Positions 41,486 through 54,688 of a stretch of DNA of 58,081 bases are shown one piece after another. The translations under genes and the position numbers were made by a program. A model generated the notes under the pieces. The model had not been told where the DNA came from, searched no databases, and was given only the letters and a program-made list of their open reading frames with translations. Each line of letters starts with the position of its first letter. Position 1 is the stretch's first letter. Location of the stretch: NCBI GenBank assembly GCA_900642245.1, contig CAAAJI010000099.1:1-58081 (forward strand), given 5' to 3'. This DNA comes from Fragilaria radians. Lineage: Eukaryota; Bacillariophyta; Fragilariophyceae; Fragilariales; Fragilariaceae.

Positions 41486-42952
41486 ATGGCTGCTCCATTG
41501 TTAGATATGAAAATAAAGATTAAAGAGCGCATTATGTTTGGTAGTCTGTGATAACAAAAAGTTAAATGGTATATCAACAGTGTTTGATGAAATGCAAATC
41601 TCAGGTTGACTTTGGTCGTTTGTGATAAGGTGAACAGGATATGAACAAGAAGGAGAAGAAGAAAAAGAAAGGCGATTGTTATTAAAGGCATGGCGACGAA
41701 ACAAAGGTACTAGAGGAATGTGAAATATGTGTATGAAAATGAACATGCGAAGCGACTTCAATGTAATAACTAGTTGCGCTATATATCAAGTGACGATACA
41801 GCAATGTTTGTTTTTGTGTGTCGCCCATAGAAACTATGAAAGCTGATTTTTTCAAGCGAACTTGATAGATTTTCATGTTTTTCGTGTAATATTGAAGATA
41901 ACGCTTTACATGGAAAGCATGGGAAAAAATGACTCTTCCTGAATTTGATATAGACATGAAATCTTTGAAATCATTAAATGGGCTCTAGGTATCGGCATCT
42001 AGGTATTATGCACATTAGTTGAATCTAGAATACTCATAGGCTTTAAGTTATCTTTTTGTAATCTTTAGATTATTTAACTTTTTTCATAAGTATATCGATT
42101 ATAGTTTAGTTTGAGGTTTATTTTGTAGCGTTTGATAAATTCCTTACAATCCAATTGCTGACTGAAGGGTCAAAATATTCTTTTTTTCATTCAAAAATCG
42201 AGAGTATTCGGTCAAAGAGGTGTGGTGATATGCAAGAGTACGATTCATGGTAGGCTATACAACTGAATAAGGGTGTGTATGTTTTCTGGCTGCTTACCAA
42301 TTCAAATCCGTGATCGCATCTTTAGACCTTAGAATAGCATAGAACCCTTTACAATCATCAACAAACAAAACCCGGAACTCCTGCCAGCACTTTTAATTAA
42401 ATACTTTCCCTCCCTTGTACTTAAACTTGGGAGTTATTTTTGGGTTAGGTTTCGCAAGCATTAGGCTTAGCAGCTGCTTTCAAAGCTCTGCCCATACAGC
42501 GTTCTATGATATGTTTACCTGGATCAAGTGGGATTATTTTGATTCAATGAAGACCGGAGTAATGCTTGCTCCTGAAAAGCATTGCTTGGTCTTCAATGTC
42601 CTATCTGTACATTACTTTGCTGTTTCTATTGCAGAAAAGTAGGCAATGCTGACCAAAAGCTCAGGTATGGCCTTGAAGGGAAGCTCCTTGAATTTACTCA
42701 AAGTTGCACTTGTGGAAAGATGGCTGCATTTTATTACTGACAGAGGAGAACTACGAAGTTCAATACAAGAAAACCTTCAGCTCCTACCGGAACACCATCA
42801 AGGGCTAATGTACATTTAATTGACATACATGCAAAAGACAATTCAACGAGCATTACATTCTACAATATCAATACTTTAGAGATTCTGAAGTGGTGAATAT
42901 TGATATCTACTTCAAGTTATAATTTTTGCAGTTAATATGAAGAATGCCATTA
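41486..42952. other. Intergenic with unidentified open stretches
   Basis: Minus ORFs at 41501-41957 overlap in different frames and are hydrophobic or repeat-like. A plus stretch at 42415-42642 (75 codons, KTGVMLAPEKHCLVFNVLSV) continues after one stop with SSLNLLKVALVERWLHFITD. It looks like decayed coding sequence of unknown origin. Confidence 0.35.
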
Positions 42953-45900
42953 TTAAAACTCATCTGAAATGCCTTGTAAAAGTGCTGACTTACAAGTTTC
43001 TCCAACACATTCAATGGTATCAGTTACTGTCTCTAAAATATTGTCCACGATTGAAACATTTGTCAGGTTTGTCATGTTTGTTCCATTTAGTCCTAGCTCT
43101 TCAAATCGGCCCTCTTGAAGCATGAGCTGTTCCCATTGGTCATTATTGCCAAGAAATGAATACATTAGGAAAATCATTACTGCAATTGTTCGAGAAAGAC
43201 CCAGTACATCTTTCCAAGTAGTGCCTTCAACACTTGACAACAGTATCTTTGGGCAGAAGATAAATTTGAGAACCCTGTCCAACAGAAAGGTTGCAATAAC
43301 ATCAAAGACAAGCAGAGATAATACATAATCTCTAAATTGATCATCCGGGAAGGCTACAAGTTGAAAATATTTATTAAGCCCAGGAGCTGTTTCCGTTGCA
43401 AACATGAACGTCAAGATGAAAGTTCCAAGCAAGCTCCAAAGTAGAGGACGATTTTCCGTTAATCCCGTCATAAATGGGCGCCCTTGAAGATTAACGACAA
43501 AAACACAAACTTGTTGGACATTGCTAACAAGAAATACCACTGTATTCAGGATACCTGGCTTGAAAAGTCCGTCAAGATCAGGCTCGTGGTCAGGCGGCAA
43601 ATGCTGTTTAGCACTTCGTGTTGCAAGTATCATGACAACTAAATGTATAGAGAATTGTCCCAAAAGACTGAGGAAGAGAGCTGGATGGAAAATGGAGGTA
43701 AGGGGGCGCACTTTTGATAACTTGTCAAGGGGTTTTGATCTTGACACAGACATGAAAGATATTGACCCAAGCATTCCCATTGCTGTCATCTGGGTATCAC
43801 CGTATTTTACTCCATCAAGGTAAAGTACCGACAAAGAGTAAGAGCTAATGAGACAATTGAGAGCAAGTATTTGATACATTTGAATACTTGATACAAGTGT
43901 ACACCGACCCTGCCGCACAATATCCACGCAACTTCGAATACTAGGCATTTTACTTGTAAATGGAGCAGCAACACTAGCGTCACCAAGCTTCACCATGGGA
44001 AGGTCAGCAGATTCCATACCTTCCAATTGAGCTGCCATTGCTGCAGCGGACCCTTCCACAGTGCCGAATTGTCGTTTATTTGCTTTCGCTTTCTCAGCTT
44101 CCTCATTATACATTTCCCTTAAAGCTTTGAAAGTAGCCCATTGCTCACCCTGTGCTTCTAACTCTGCTACTCGAGCCATCATTTTTCTCTGTTTTTCAGC
44201 AGCATCTGCACGATGCTTTGCAAGTTGCTCTGATTTTGACATTTTCGCCTTTTCCTTCGCTTCTTTTTCTTCATTTCGTTTAACAGCAAGTTCACGAGCA
44301 ACAATATCGTACAGCCTCACAAGATCATCCTTCGAGTTGAGTTCAGGATACTTATCAGGGTCGGTTCCGTACTGTCTGATTCTGGCTTTGATTAACATGA
44401 TGGGAAGCGCTCGAACAGCATCCAAATGCTCCGCGTTCATGACAGCCTTAACCGCCTTGTCTTTTTTCACTTCGGCCTTTACGTCACCATCATCGCCACG
44501 ATCTACATTCAAATCTCCAAAGCCAGTAAGTAGTGCCACTCCAACATCAGATTGCTTTAGCGCACCAACATCGTTTGCTCCGTCACCACACATCATACAG
44601 AGCTTCCCCACAGAATGTAGTGACTCGATTACAGTTTCTTTGGCATCAGGTGTCATTCTTGCAAAGACCTTAAAATACTCCAAGACTGATCTTGTCTCGA
44701 TGTCAAATTCAAATGCTGCAGAGAGAGATTTTCCTGTCGTGGCTAGGTCGTTATCCAAAGCAAGAATAGGAACATCTCTTGCGACGAAATCGGCTACCTT
44801 TGATTCATCATCGTAGCTAGCCCAATATAACGATTCATTCCTTTGCTCCAAAATTAGGATTGGCTTGAATTGTAGAGAGCCTTGTGAAATTGAAGCTTTC
44901 AAAGACCGTTTCGTCTCCAAAAGGGCTTGTAGTTCCTCGTTTTTCTCATTTTCGTAAACCTCCTGCACTACACTACCGTTCGTGGGCTCACATATTCCCA
45001 CCTCTTTTGCAACATGTATGGCAGTTAGTATAGCATCGCCTGTGATCATGGCGATGCTCATCCCGCCATCCTTCAGACGCTTCAAAACATCAGCTGTATC
45101 CTTACGAACTCTACAAGTGAAGGCTATAAAACCAGCAAAAGTTAGATTCTCTTCACATACAGCGCGGCTATCCTTTGCGGCCTCCAAATCTTTTATCGTC
45201 TGAAGTGTCTTGAATGCAAGCGCGATGACGCGATAACCCTCTTTTGCCAGATATTTCGCTTTTTGGTCATAATTTGCGGGTTTTTCGATTAACATTTTCC
45301 CAATGGCTTCGGGAGAGCCCTTGGCTACTGCAAATCCTTTTCGTGAAGTGGTACGGATCACACAGCTCATGCATTGCAATTTGGAGCTAAAATGATGGCG
45401 AGCCAAGATTTCTACCTCAGAAATGGTATCGATTCCTTTCATATCTATAGGCTTACCTCCTTTCGACGAAGGTGTTGCAGATTTCGGAATAACATTCCCG
45501 TTTGTTGGAGATAATGTCCATCTCAAGGATTTCAGCGAAGCACTTTCCAAAGGATCTCCAGTTGTCTCTTCATCAATGTACACAAGGGAATGACATCCGG
45601 CTAAAACCAACGCTGCTCCACCGTCTAATTTGGACATAGGAGTCAAAAGTAACGCCTCTTTTTCCGCCAGTATTGTCAAATTTTCCGGCTCACATACTCC
45701 CACAGCAACGAGTTCATCTGTAGTCAGGGTGCCAGTTTTGTCAAAAAGACATGCATTAAGTTTACCAGCTATAGGAACTCGGAAAGGTTCAGTACAAAAT
45801 ATTCCCATCTTCATCAGTGTCATCAGGGAGTTGTTCACGGCTAATGCCATTTGCATGGGTAACTCAGGAGGTATGACAGATGTAACAATCATAATGCAAT

Positions 45901-47762
45901 GCAACAATAGTTCATATTTACTACGCTTGTCGTTTTTCATGCCATGATGTAGAACATACGAAGAACTTGCAAGTGCAAAGAAAAACAAGAGTAATAAAAG
46001 AAGTCCAGTCTCTTTCTCGTGGCCTTTAACCTTTTCTTGTGATCCTTCGATCATTCTTACAAGCTTCCCTTGAGCAGATGAAAATCCGGTACGTAAACAA
46101 AACGCCAGTGCACCACCGTCGGGTGATTGTGGAATCGATGAGTATCGATCTATCTCAGAAGCAGCCTTGCATTGCAGCATTTTCGTCCCGGCGTAAAGCA
46201 CATTCGATTTATGTGAGGTTTTAATGGACAAAAACTCTCCTTCAGTCAGGTCAATAAGTCCTTCCTTCATCTGAGGGACCGATTCTCCAGTCAAACTGGC
46301 TTCATTTACAACAGTGCTACCTCGCAGCAGTAATATATCGGCTGGCACTACGTCACCTCCCTCATCCTCAACTATACCACGTTTCTTCTCGTCATTTTTA
46401 GCGTAGTGTGGCTTGATTCTTGTAAGGGAAAGCAAATCACCGGGTAACAAATCGGTAGATTGGATCTGAACCCATTTGCCGACGCGAAACACCCAAATCG
46501 GTCTATCTTTATTTCCCATACCTCGAAGCGCCTGCAGAGACTTAAGCCTGGAAAAAACAACGGTTGCCTCAAATGTCAGGATCATGAATAGAGTGAAGGC
46601 AGAATATTGCCAATAATCATCGAGCATCCAAAGAATGACACAGAAGAGCTGAAAAACAGTGAATGGACTAAGAAGCTGCTTTTTGTACATTTCACTGAAT
46701 GTAGGCTGTTTGATTTCAAATGCATTGGGTCCATATCTAAGTGATGCTAGATAAGTTTGATCACTGTCCTTAAAGCCATTCCAAGTGTCTAAAAAGGACA
46801 GAGGAATATCTGTTCGGCATCTAATCTTGATCCATGCTTTTTCCTCGAAATTGAATACATATCGACGACGATGATACTCAAATGTCATTCCCAGTATTGG
46901 ATAGTAATCTATTGAAGCCAAGAGATGAGGGCCTTTGGCAGGAACGATCCGAACATGGGTTGGTAACTCGTTCGGTAGGTTCAAATTGAAACTATCCAAA
47001 GATTTATCCTTTTTCTGGTCTTTTTCTGAGTCAATATGAATATCGAACATGCCGTCTGGCAAGTGAACGCTCTCTGCTTGAACTTCCTGATAATTAATCC
47101 ATGTGTGAAAAGCTACCGACCAGTATTGAAGAAGCAATACAAGGGCATGAAGGGTTACCAATACACCCAGGAACAATGTAGGAAAAAAGGAGGTTGCATA
47201 CCTACTCGGAACGCGCATATGCTTTGGTAAGGAGTCCAGAACGTTTCGCTCTTTCTCGCGCTTTTTACGGGCTGCGTGCTCTTCTAAATCCATTTCCATC
47301 CAATCAAACCAACCCATTTTGCTTGCAGGACGATTAGGATCGTTAATATCACCTAGAGAATGCTCAAATTCGGCTCTCATTTTATTGAGGCCTTCCATCA
47401 CTTTAAGGTTGAAAAAGGTGCATTCATTAGAGTTTTGTGTTTAGAAAACAAAATGGACAACAAAGATTGAGCTGCACCATTGATCTTAATATCGAAGAGG
47501 AATATTTGCGGTGGAATCCCCAGTGCAAGCAGTACGACGGTAACGTGAAATATCATTTCTTACCTTGAAATCCGTCACGGTCTGCCTTTTCTAGGAATTT
47601 TCGATAGGGCTCTCCGATTGTGGACAGGACGTATATCACTTGATAGATATAGCACAATCCAAACACAATATGGTAGAGCCTGAACCGCTTTTTCCCTATT
47701 CCAGCGGCAAGCTTTGGCTTATAGAGATGCACCTTTTGAATCCTTTTGCTGTCACACTCCAT
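42953..47762 (-). CDS. SPF1: P5A-type P-type ATPase of the ER (SPF1/ATP13A1-like), two exons
   Basis: Exons 47762-47564 and 47400-42953 join in frame (intron 163 nt, GTAAGA..AAAG) into 1548 aa. Exon 1 supplies the first membrane segment (FRLYHIVFGLCYIYQVIYVL). P-type signatures are in order: actuator TGES (about 437-440), the P5A-specific PPELPMQMALAVN (about 577), phosphorylation DKTGTLT with Asp620, nucleotide-domain KGSPEAI, and hinge GDGANDVGALK (about 1005-1015). A ~180-residue charged coiled-coil insertion (about 1026-1206) lies between the hinge and the following helices, where P5A ATPases have an arm domain. P5A pumps extract mis-inserted transmembrane helices from the ER membrane, so with BiP this is a second ER quality-control gene in the window. 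Length and motif order are those of a complete gene. Confidence 0.95.
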
Positions 47763-50311
47763 CGTGAAAAAAGGGAATTTGTTTACAGCTTTTTCGGGAA
47801 AATGACGAAGTTGGGATGAACTTGAAAGAAGAAAAATTATAATACTAGCACTTGGTGTTGAATCGTTTCATATCAATCTCTAATTTTGAACCGTTGTCGA
47901 TCCAAAAAAAAGTGAAGCAATGATTTTAGTTAAGAATCGAGAATACGTACACACTTCAATCGCAATAAGATATATATATATAAAAGTATGTAGTATTACT
48001 ACACTATAAACACTAAGTCATATAACTGCTATTCCATTTTCCTGCCCTGGGGAATTTGCAACTTTCTTAAGTGGCAATGCCTATTTGATCAGACATTTCA
48101 AAAATAGAAAACATGCAAGCCTTGACGATATTCTATTTTCCTGAATAGCACATACGAAGAGCAAATTGCATTTATAACTAAAGTGCTAGAAAGACTATAG
48201 CAAAAGTATTTAGGGAAAGTTTTTGTACAAATATCTTTGAAGTGCCTTTGAGTACCTGTTGCTCTGTGTTATAATAGGCCATATTAAACTCGCAATTTCA
48301 TCCTTGTGTCTATACACAGTTGGAGAGCAAGAATTGTTATCTCTCATCAAAGCAGTCAAATAATTCAAGAAGCTATCCTCTCTTCAGATGTGACTTTCAA
48401 GTCTTTACTGCCTTCTTTTGTTGAACAGACCTCAAATGAAGCCAAGATATCTTTAAGTCTAGCACTTGATTTGCTACTGCTTGTGGAAGGGTTAATTGTT
48501 TGACGTCATTAATAGCTATTTCCTAGTAATACTCCACCATTCTAAACAGTATTCAAAGTAAATCATTCTGGGGATGTGTGGAGGGGAAGTTGTGGATCAT
48601 ATGAACACAAATACTCAGTATCTTTGGCATCCTCCCTTTTCTGATGATCCTCATTCCATGAACAAGTATACTGTTCATAAGTATGAAAGTATGCAATGAT
48701 GGAGACTTTATGGAAGAAATGTGTGTCATGACGTTTCTCAGATTTCCAAACGAGCTATTGCTCATGGAGTGCAAAAGAATGTGCCCAAAAAGACCTGGAC
48801 CAAGTCCTGTTCTGATTGAGTAAGTGGAGACAGACTTGGTGAAATACATCAAGTATCCTATTCTGGCAGATGAAGTGGAGTAAGACTTGGTGACATTGAT
48901 CATTGGGATACAGCCTCAGACATGTCATATGCAATTCATGGTACAGTATTAGATACTCCAACTTACGTCTGACAAAGTTTAAATGTTCCAATCCCTTATG
49001 AACTGACTGACCTGAGATATTTGCTTGTCAGCAGAAATTAAAAGCTACAGATAATTCCATTGATATATTTTGTGCTATCTGGATCCACTCAAAGTGAGTA
49101 GGTTAGGTAGATATTCCTAGATTTTGTTGAATAGGGGTAGCTGGCAAATAAAGTGGCATACACACAATTTTAAAGAGAGCAGCGCACCAAGTTTTTTATC
49201 AGTCTACTTCTTGCCCATCTCCGGGTCTTTTATTGGTTGTTAAAAATTCAGTTGCGCCACAAACAGCCCACTTATCCTGTAGTTGTTGCAAATTGACACT
49301 GGGATACGGAAGATAATGAATAGCGAACTGATCTAAGCATATATTATCATGATGATGAATTAGTCAGTCAAGACTCCAATCTTTTTCAATTAGAATAAGA
49401 GAAGTTTTTCATAATTTCCTTAAAATAGGACATAATTTTCATTTGCGTCTATTCAACATAGAGCAGTATGCTCGCTCCGTTTAACCCTGTTTCCTCCAGA
49501 ATCTTCAAATTTCAAATAGTTGAAAGTTAAGTCATGTGAATGTAGACCATTCTCTATCATCCGTTTCTAATGATGTCTCTTCTTGCGTTGCTTTACAGGA
49601 GATCATTTATGTTACAAATCTCAATTCGAAGGAAGGAACTTTCCTTACTTCAAGATCCAATGATCGGAACGTTACCCATGGGCAAACAGAAGATCAGATA
49701 CAATTTTCTATTTCCAAGTATCACCTCGTGTTGTCTCATTCGTTAGACAAGAAAAAAGAATTTGGAAGGGGACGTTGGAAGGAAAACGGATGATTCTCCA
49801 TACTTTGTTTCGACTACACATATGAAGCCGAGAGAGCCACCTTGAATGTGGGGCTCCTAAGGAGGGTGACTACTGGATGAGGCTCAAGCCTCACAGAGTT
49901 CTATTTTCGAAAGATCTTGAGGTTTAAACAAAAATATTCATTCAACTTGTAAAGAGACAAAAGAGCTACTAAAACTAAAATGAAAGTTGATCAGATCAAG
50001 CATTAAGGGACTGAAAAATACTACACCATTCAAGTTTTGTCATGATTTTATTGTTCAAGCAAGGGTTTGTGGTCGGACAAAAAGAATAAGGGAAGCTAGC
50101 AATTGCCAAATTTGCATGCTCCTGATGACGGAAGATATACTGACAGTTATGTAAGGAAAACCTTAAAGTCACAGCAGGTAATTCTGCTTAGAATCATAGC
50201 AGATGATTCCTTACTTTACTTTAACGTCACGTAAATCTTCCAAGGTGAAAAAATGTACAACCGTAGTGAAAGTACTAGTACAGAAAGAATTGTGACGACT
50301 CAAAGCAAAAT
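47763..50311. other. Intergenic, several non-descript ORFs
   Basis: Contains a (TA)n run at 47970-47982. ORFs at 48306-48503 (+), 48553-48991 (-, two frames) and 49536-49793 (+, 85 codons, IIYVTNLNSKEGTFLTSRSN) show no domain. A GC-richer, hairpin-capable segment is at about 49812-49900 (perfect TGAGGCT-CA-AGCCTCA at 49878-49893). No gene is supported. Confidence 0.4.
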
Positions 50312-51520
50312 TTGACCATGATCGAAGAGGAGAAAAGATTTACATCTGATGCTAGTTCCGTAGCTAATTGCAAAGAAGAAGCAGTATGGTGTAAAGAAGA
50401 TCAAGATTTTTTGCTAACGTATAATATATGGCACATGCTCCCATGGATTGAGCGAAAAGACATATCGATGAAATATGGCTGCAAGAGTATAGGAGAATTC
50501 GAGGAGTACATGAGTATCCGAAGAGCATTAGAAGTTGAAAAGAAAGCATATCCCAATGAGGAAGCTTATCTAGACGGTATAAAGATGAAGAATAAAGTAT
50601 TGGAAGATGTGAATAGTAGTGCCACAAATGAAATTTTCGATAAAGGAGAATTGGAACAAGACGAATCTGGAGGAGAAATCATCACTGATTTACACCTTGA
50701 ACCCAATCCTGATGAACTCCTATCCAATCCAGATCTTATCAAAGTTGGTGGAATCATTCTAACCCTCCCAGAAGAACTTGTTCATTACGCCTTTTCGTTT
50801 TTGTCCGTTGATACATTCGCAACTCTTGCCTTGGTGAGCCCCCATTGGAAGCATTTATGTCGGACTGAGGCTGTTTACCGTAAGCTATGCGAGCGAATTT
50901 ATCTTCATCAATCCAAAAGACGGATTTTGAAAGTTTTGCGCTTTGGAAGTTATCGCAATATGTTGTATTCACGTCCTCGTGTTCGAAACGGCTTGTACGT
51001 TATGAGGTACGCTCAGGTATGTTGACGAAATACTATGCATGAATTCATTCGTGGTGGTATTCACGCTGACGAATTACCTCAGGTGAAGCGCATTCAGCGA
51101 GATATGTGGTGTGAGGTTCCAGCGGGAGCAATTCTCGAAACCGTATATTATCGGTACATATACTTCCATGAAGATGGACGCGTTTTATATGCTCTAACGG
51201 TCTCATCTCCTCATGAAATCATAAGGCGATTTCTCCAGGTAATTCGTCATGGTGAGACGGACCCTACTTTAGTGTGGGGAACTTTTCAAGTTCAAGGAAA
51301 GGTTGTTACGGTTACCGCGAAGCAAGAGTGGCAGCATGTGAAATTGGAGCTTGGTATTTTGCCACATTCTCATTGGGGACGATTTGGTGCACTTACATTT
51401 GATCGACATCTGACAAGCCCCTCCGGAAATTTCGATGAGTACGCGTGGCCAAGTGATATTCACGTCTACGAAGTTCCCTCTGAATTGTTTCGATACGTTT
51501 ATGATCGTAGGTTTTTATGA
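50312..51520 (+). CDS. FBXO9/Hrt3-like F-box protein (two or three exons)
   Basis: Exon 1 (50312-51016) and exon 2 (from 51083) join in phase 0 over a 66-nt intron (GTATGT..CTCAG), giving 380 aa if the stop at 51518-51520 is used. An F-box lies at about 150-197 (TLPEELVHYAFSFLSVDTFA, LVSPHWKHLCR). The junction restores GLYVMRYAQ-VKRIQRDMW. The C-terminal domain has ETVYYRYIYFHEDGRVLYAL, the strongest FBXO9/Hrt3 signature (YYRYIRFFPDG). F-box proteins bring substrates to SCF ubiquitin ligases; FBXO9 orthologues act in TOR-linked and stress protein turnover. An alternative last exon (51562-51604) after a weak donor at 51511 would replace FL with SWKSNNMENNFHF. Confidence 0.88.
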
Positions 51521-51604
51521 CTAATTGGAGACTTGGAATCGCTTGTCTCTTTCTTGTATAGGTCATGGAAGTCAAACAATATGGAGAATAATTTTCATTT
51601 TTAA

Positions 51605-52001
51605 GGAGCATATCCTCGTGGTTGCCGAAATGGAAAGGATAGCTGTTCTTTCCACAATAATTTTAAATTGGAGGATGTTGTTTCCTCATCAAAGACTTCG
51701 CCCAACAACGTTTTCACATAGTGTAACTAGAAAAAAAAGCTTTAGTTCAGGAATAGCATATCAAGTTTCTCCTTTATATTTTTCACCGAGCTTATGTCTA
51801 CTAACGAAGACATCAATAGAAAGAGCATGATGTATTAAACTAATATAGTAATTTATCAAGTTCATGATTCTAGATGGAAGGTGGACGCTACTGATAATTT
51901 CAGTACTTTATGACTGTATCAGCAATATTTGGCAGCGAATTCACTGGCGAAGTACCATGGCGTGTAGATGACGCAGCATTCAAAGCACTTATCCAATCTA
52001 C
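51605..52001. other. 3' flank of the F-box gene
   Basis: The frame at 51525-51830 has no recognised motif and overlaps the probable 3' UTR of the F-box gene. Nothing else is seen. Confidence 0.35.
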
Positions 52002-52406
52002 CTACTCTTCGATGCTGTCTTCACGGTCCAAGAGTGATTCCTTTTTGTGTGCCATGTGCCATAACGACGCCGTATTCAGTTGGAAATCAGATGCTCCCGC
52101 CTCGTGCACCATTTTGCTTGTGTGCACCTGATCGCAGTCAAGGATTCGATATCTTTTCGATGCTCGCTCGTGATAACTTCCACCACCGAAGAGGAACATC
52201 GCCTCCGTTGCTTCCGTGATAAACATAGTGATCTCTGAAAGCGATCGCTTTATTCCTGATGTTGATTTCTTAGTATCTTCGTGTGACAGAGATTTGGTGT
52301 TGCTTTCAAGATCATTGGAAATCGTGTTTTCACTACAGCCTAATTGTACACAAAGCATTTGTAACGTTGTGCAAGATTGTGGAAGGCTATAACCTGGAAT
52401 AGACAT
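52002..52406 (-). CDS. Small hypothetical protein
   Basis: 134 aa from ATG 52406. It is hydrophilic and Ser/Glu-rich (LESNTKSLSHEDTKKSTSGI, SKRYRILDCDQVHTSKM), with one mildly hydrophobic stretch (ITEATEAMFLFGGG) and an acidic end REDSIEE. No domain or signal peptide. Higher GC and sustained openness hint at a real gene; the antisense strand also stays open in parts, which lowers confidence. Confidence 0.35.
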   Translation of the reverse strand: MSIPGYSLPQSCTTLQMLCVQLGCSENTISNDLESNTKSLSHEDTKKSTSGIKRSLSEITMFITEATEAMFLFGGGSYHERASKRYRILDCDQVHTSKMVHEAGASDFQLNTASLWHMAHKKESLLDREDSIEE

Positions 52407-54688
52407 AGCGAAACAAAGAACTGACTTTCAAAGTCAATGATTATACAATGTATGAAACACCTCCCAAAGGCTCGATTTTTGATAGGGTATGTCGAAATAT
52501 CTAATGCGCGCGCTCAACACCATTTTTGACATCTTATCAGAAGTAACGGAACACATCTCAGAGAAAAATTAATTCAAAATAGTCGGAGTAGGGATTGTAG
52601 GACATCGGCAGAACATCATTTTATTGTGACTCCATAAGTAAGCTTTACGTAAAAAAATTCAATTATTGAGCATGACGATAAAAAATGATTGATATTGTAG
52701 ACAGGAAGGATGAATAATGCTTTCCGAAATTGGCGAAATCCATATTTTAAACCAATCAGACTCTTTACCTTCCAACTCTTCGAACAATTTGCGAGAAGCA
52801 TTCTTTTAGCATAGAGCAAAAACTAACTTGTCGCATGACTATGAGTAAGGCATCAAGTCTATCCTACCGTAATGTATGGATTAACATATGTTACTCTTTT
52901 AAAAGGATGCATTAAACCTATGTACCTTTTACACCCAATTATACAATATGAAAGACATGAACGTGTAATTATTTAGAATAGGCAAGACCTCTATTACATA
53001 CCAAGAAATCAAACGCCAACTAGGTGTTCAAAGTGAAATGAAGTGGCGCATTTTGGGCTCAAATGGTTGCCTTTAGATACAATCAAGTACCAGTGATCAA
53101 CTTTATTGACAGCTTTGCTCCAATGGCAGGGTTGAAACATCGCCTGGAATGTCCGTATTGCATAGAGTAAAACGAAGATATCTATCAAGTATTTACTTGT
53201 GAAGACATCATCAATATTTATTTGATCATATTCTGGGAAGAATTCTAAATGCTGTTTTGTACACAACACGGTCAAGACGATATACTTGAGCAGGTATTTG
53301 AGCTGATTAACTCTCAATAACTCAGTTTGTAATAAAATGTGGTCATTGAGGAATGTATCAATAGACTGAACAACAACGATAGCAGCTGATTAAATGCTAC
53401 TCGCATATATGCCAACAGCCTAGTCCAACCTTGACTAACCAACTGACTATGCTACAAGAATCGGTCATGATCTGTGGAAGCAGTCTACCGTTCCACTACC
53501 ATATAAGTTTGATGCAGAATCAAGTTGAATATATCAGTTTATGGAAGATCGACAAGATAGAGCAATTGCTTCTCGATGGGCAGAAGGTCAAGGAAACATC
53601 ATTGTGATTCCTGGCTCAAACGGGTTAGACAGATATCTGACAACTTTAACAATGGACTAGATTTGAAGTAAGTTTCCCTCACCTATTTCTAACATTCCAC
53701 AGTTAGGACCCAATTTAAAATAACTGTAATCTAAATGCTTGCTTCTTCAAATACAGCAAACAGAATTTTTTCAAAAGTTGTTTGTATGCTTGTGTGAATC
53801 CTATAGAACCATATCTACACTAGGCATGCGTGGTTACAGATAATTATTACTAATAACTCCTCACACTTAGGGGTAAGGCTTATCGATTTTCCACTTTCTC
53901 CCTGGAGATATTCTTCTTTGCAAATAAAAAGTTTAAAAAGGAAATAATGGGAATTAACTTCCACCAGAAATAATCCTTGTTCCGAATCCTTTCTTTTGAC
54001 TAAAAAGATTTTTACTCACTAATTATGGGATTATGTAGAATTTCTTCCCAAAAGGCCAGTGTGTTGCACTTCTCCTTATGTCCTTTTGATGAAAAAGGTG
54101 ACTTTCTTTCTTTGACCATGCTAAATCTCTTCACAAGAGAACTATTATTAAATGTTCCTTTATTTGTAAAGAATAATTCTCAAGATCTTTCATGTGCTAG
54201 ATAATTGAACTCGTTGTTACTCCTAGGGCGTATCAATTTAGGAATCTATTTTGGCATTTTATATATCCATGGTCAAAACATATTTTGGTACAAGGCATAC
54301 AATATTATGTGTGTGAAATGAAAAAAATAGAGGTTACAACCATCAATCTGTTGATTGTAGTCAATAGACTATTATTGCTGCTTGTTGATACTTAAAGATT
54401 CACATTGAAGGCTCCCGTACATGCAATTTTAACATTGTATCAAAAGTAATATAATGATAGCTGCATCGAATAACCCAAATTTTGAACCAGAGGCATCTAT
54501 TGGATCTGCTGAAATGCTAGACATCGATACAAATCAGAAGCAACCATATTTTTTGAATTTTGAAATTGTCAAACCATAGTGCAACATTTCATATTCTCAG
54601 CATAGAAGAAGGATAGATAATAGCAAATTCAAAGGAAAACTAGCTGAGGAAGTTTTTGATAAGCACTACGTTAAAGTAATAATTTTCC
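52407..54688. other. Intergenic, AT-rich, no gene seen
   Basis: ORFs at 52616-52819 and 53009-53317 (both minus, 67 and 102 codons) lack motifs, although the second (YIVLTVLCTKQHLEFFPEYD) could be element debris. The rest is without coding signal. Confidence 0.4.

Noticed and set aside
44061..44816. 251-codon plus-strand ORF inside the P5A ATPase
   Set aside because: Antisense of the charged arm region. It is Ser/Ala/Phe-rich with no domain.
47970..47982. Short (TA)n run
   Set aside because: Too short to be notable in an AT-rich genome.
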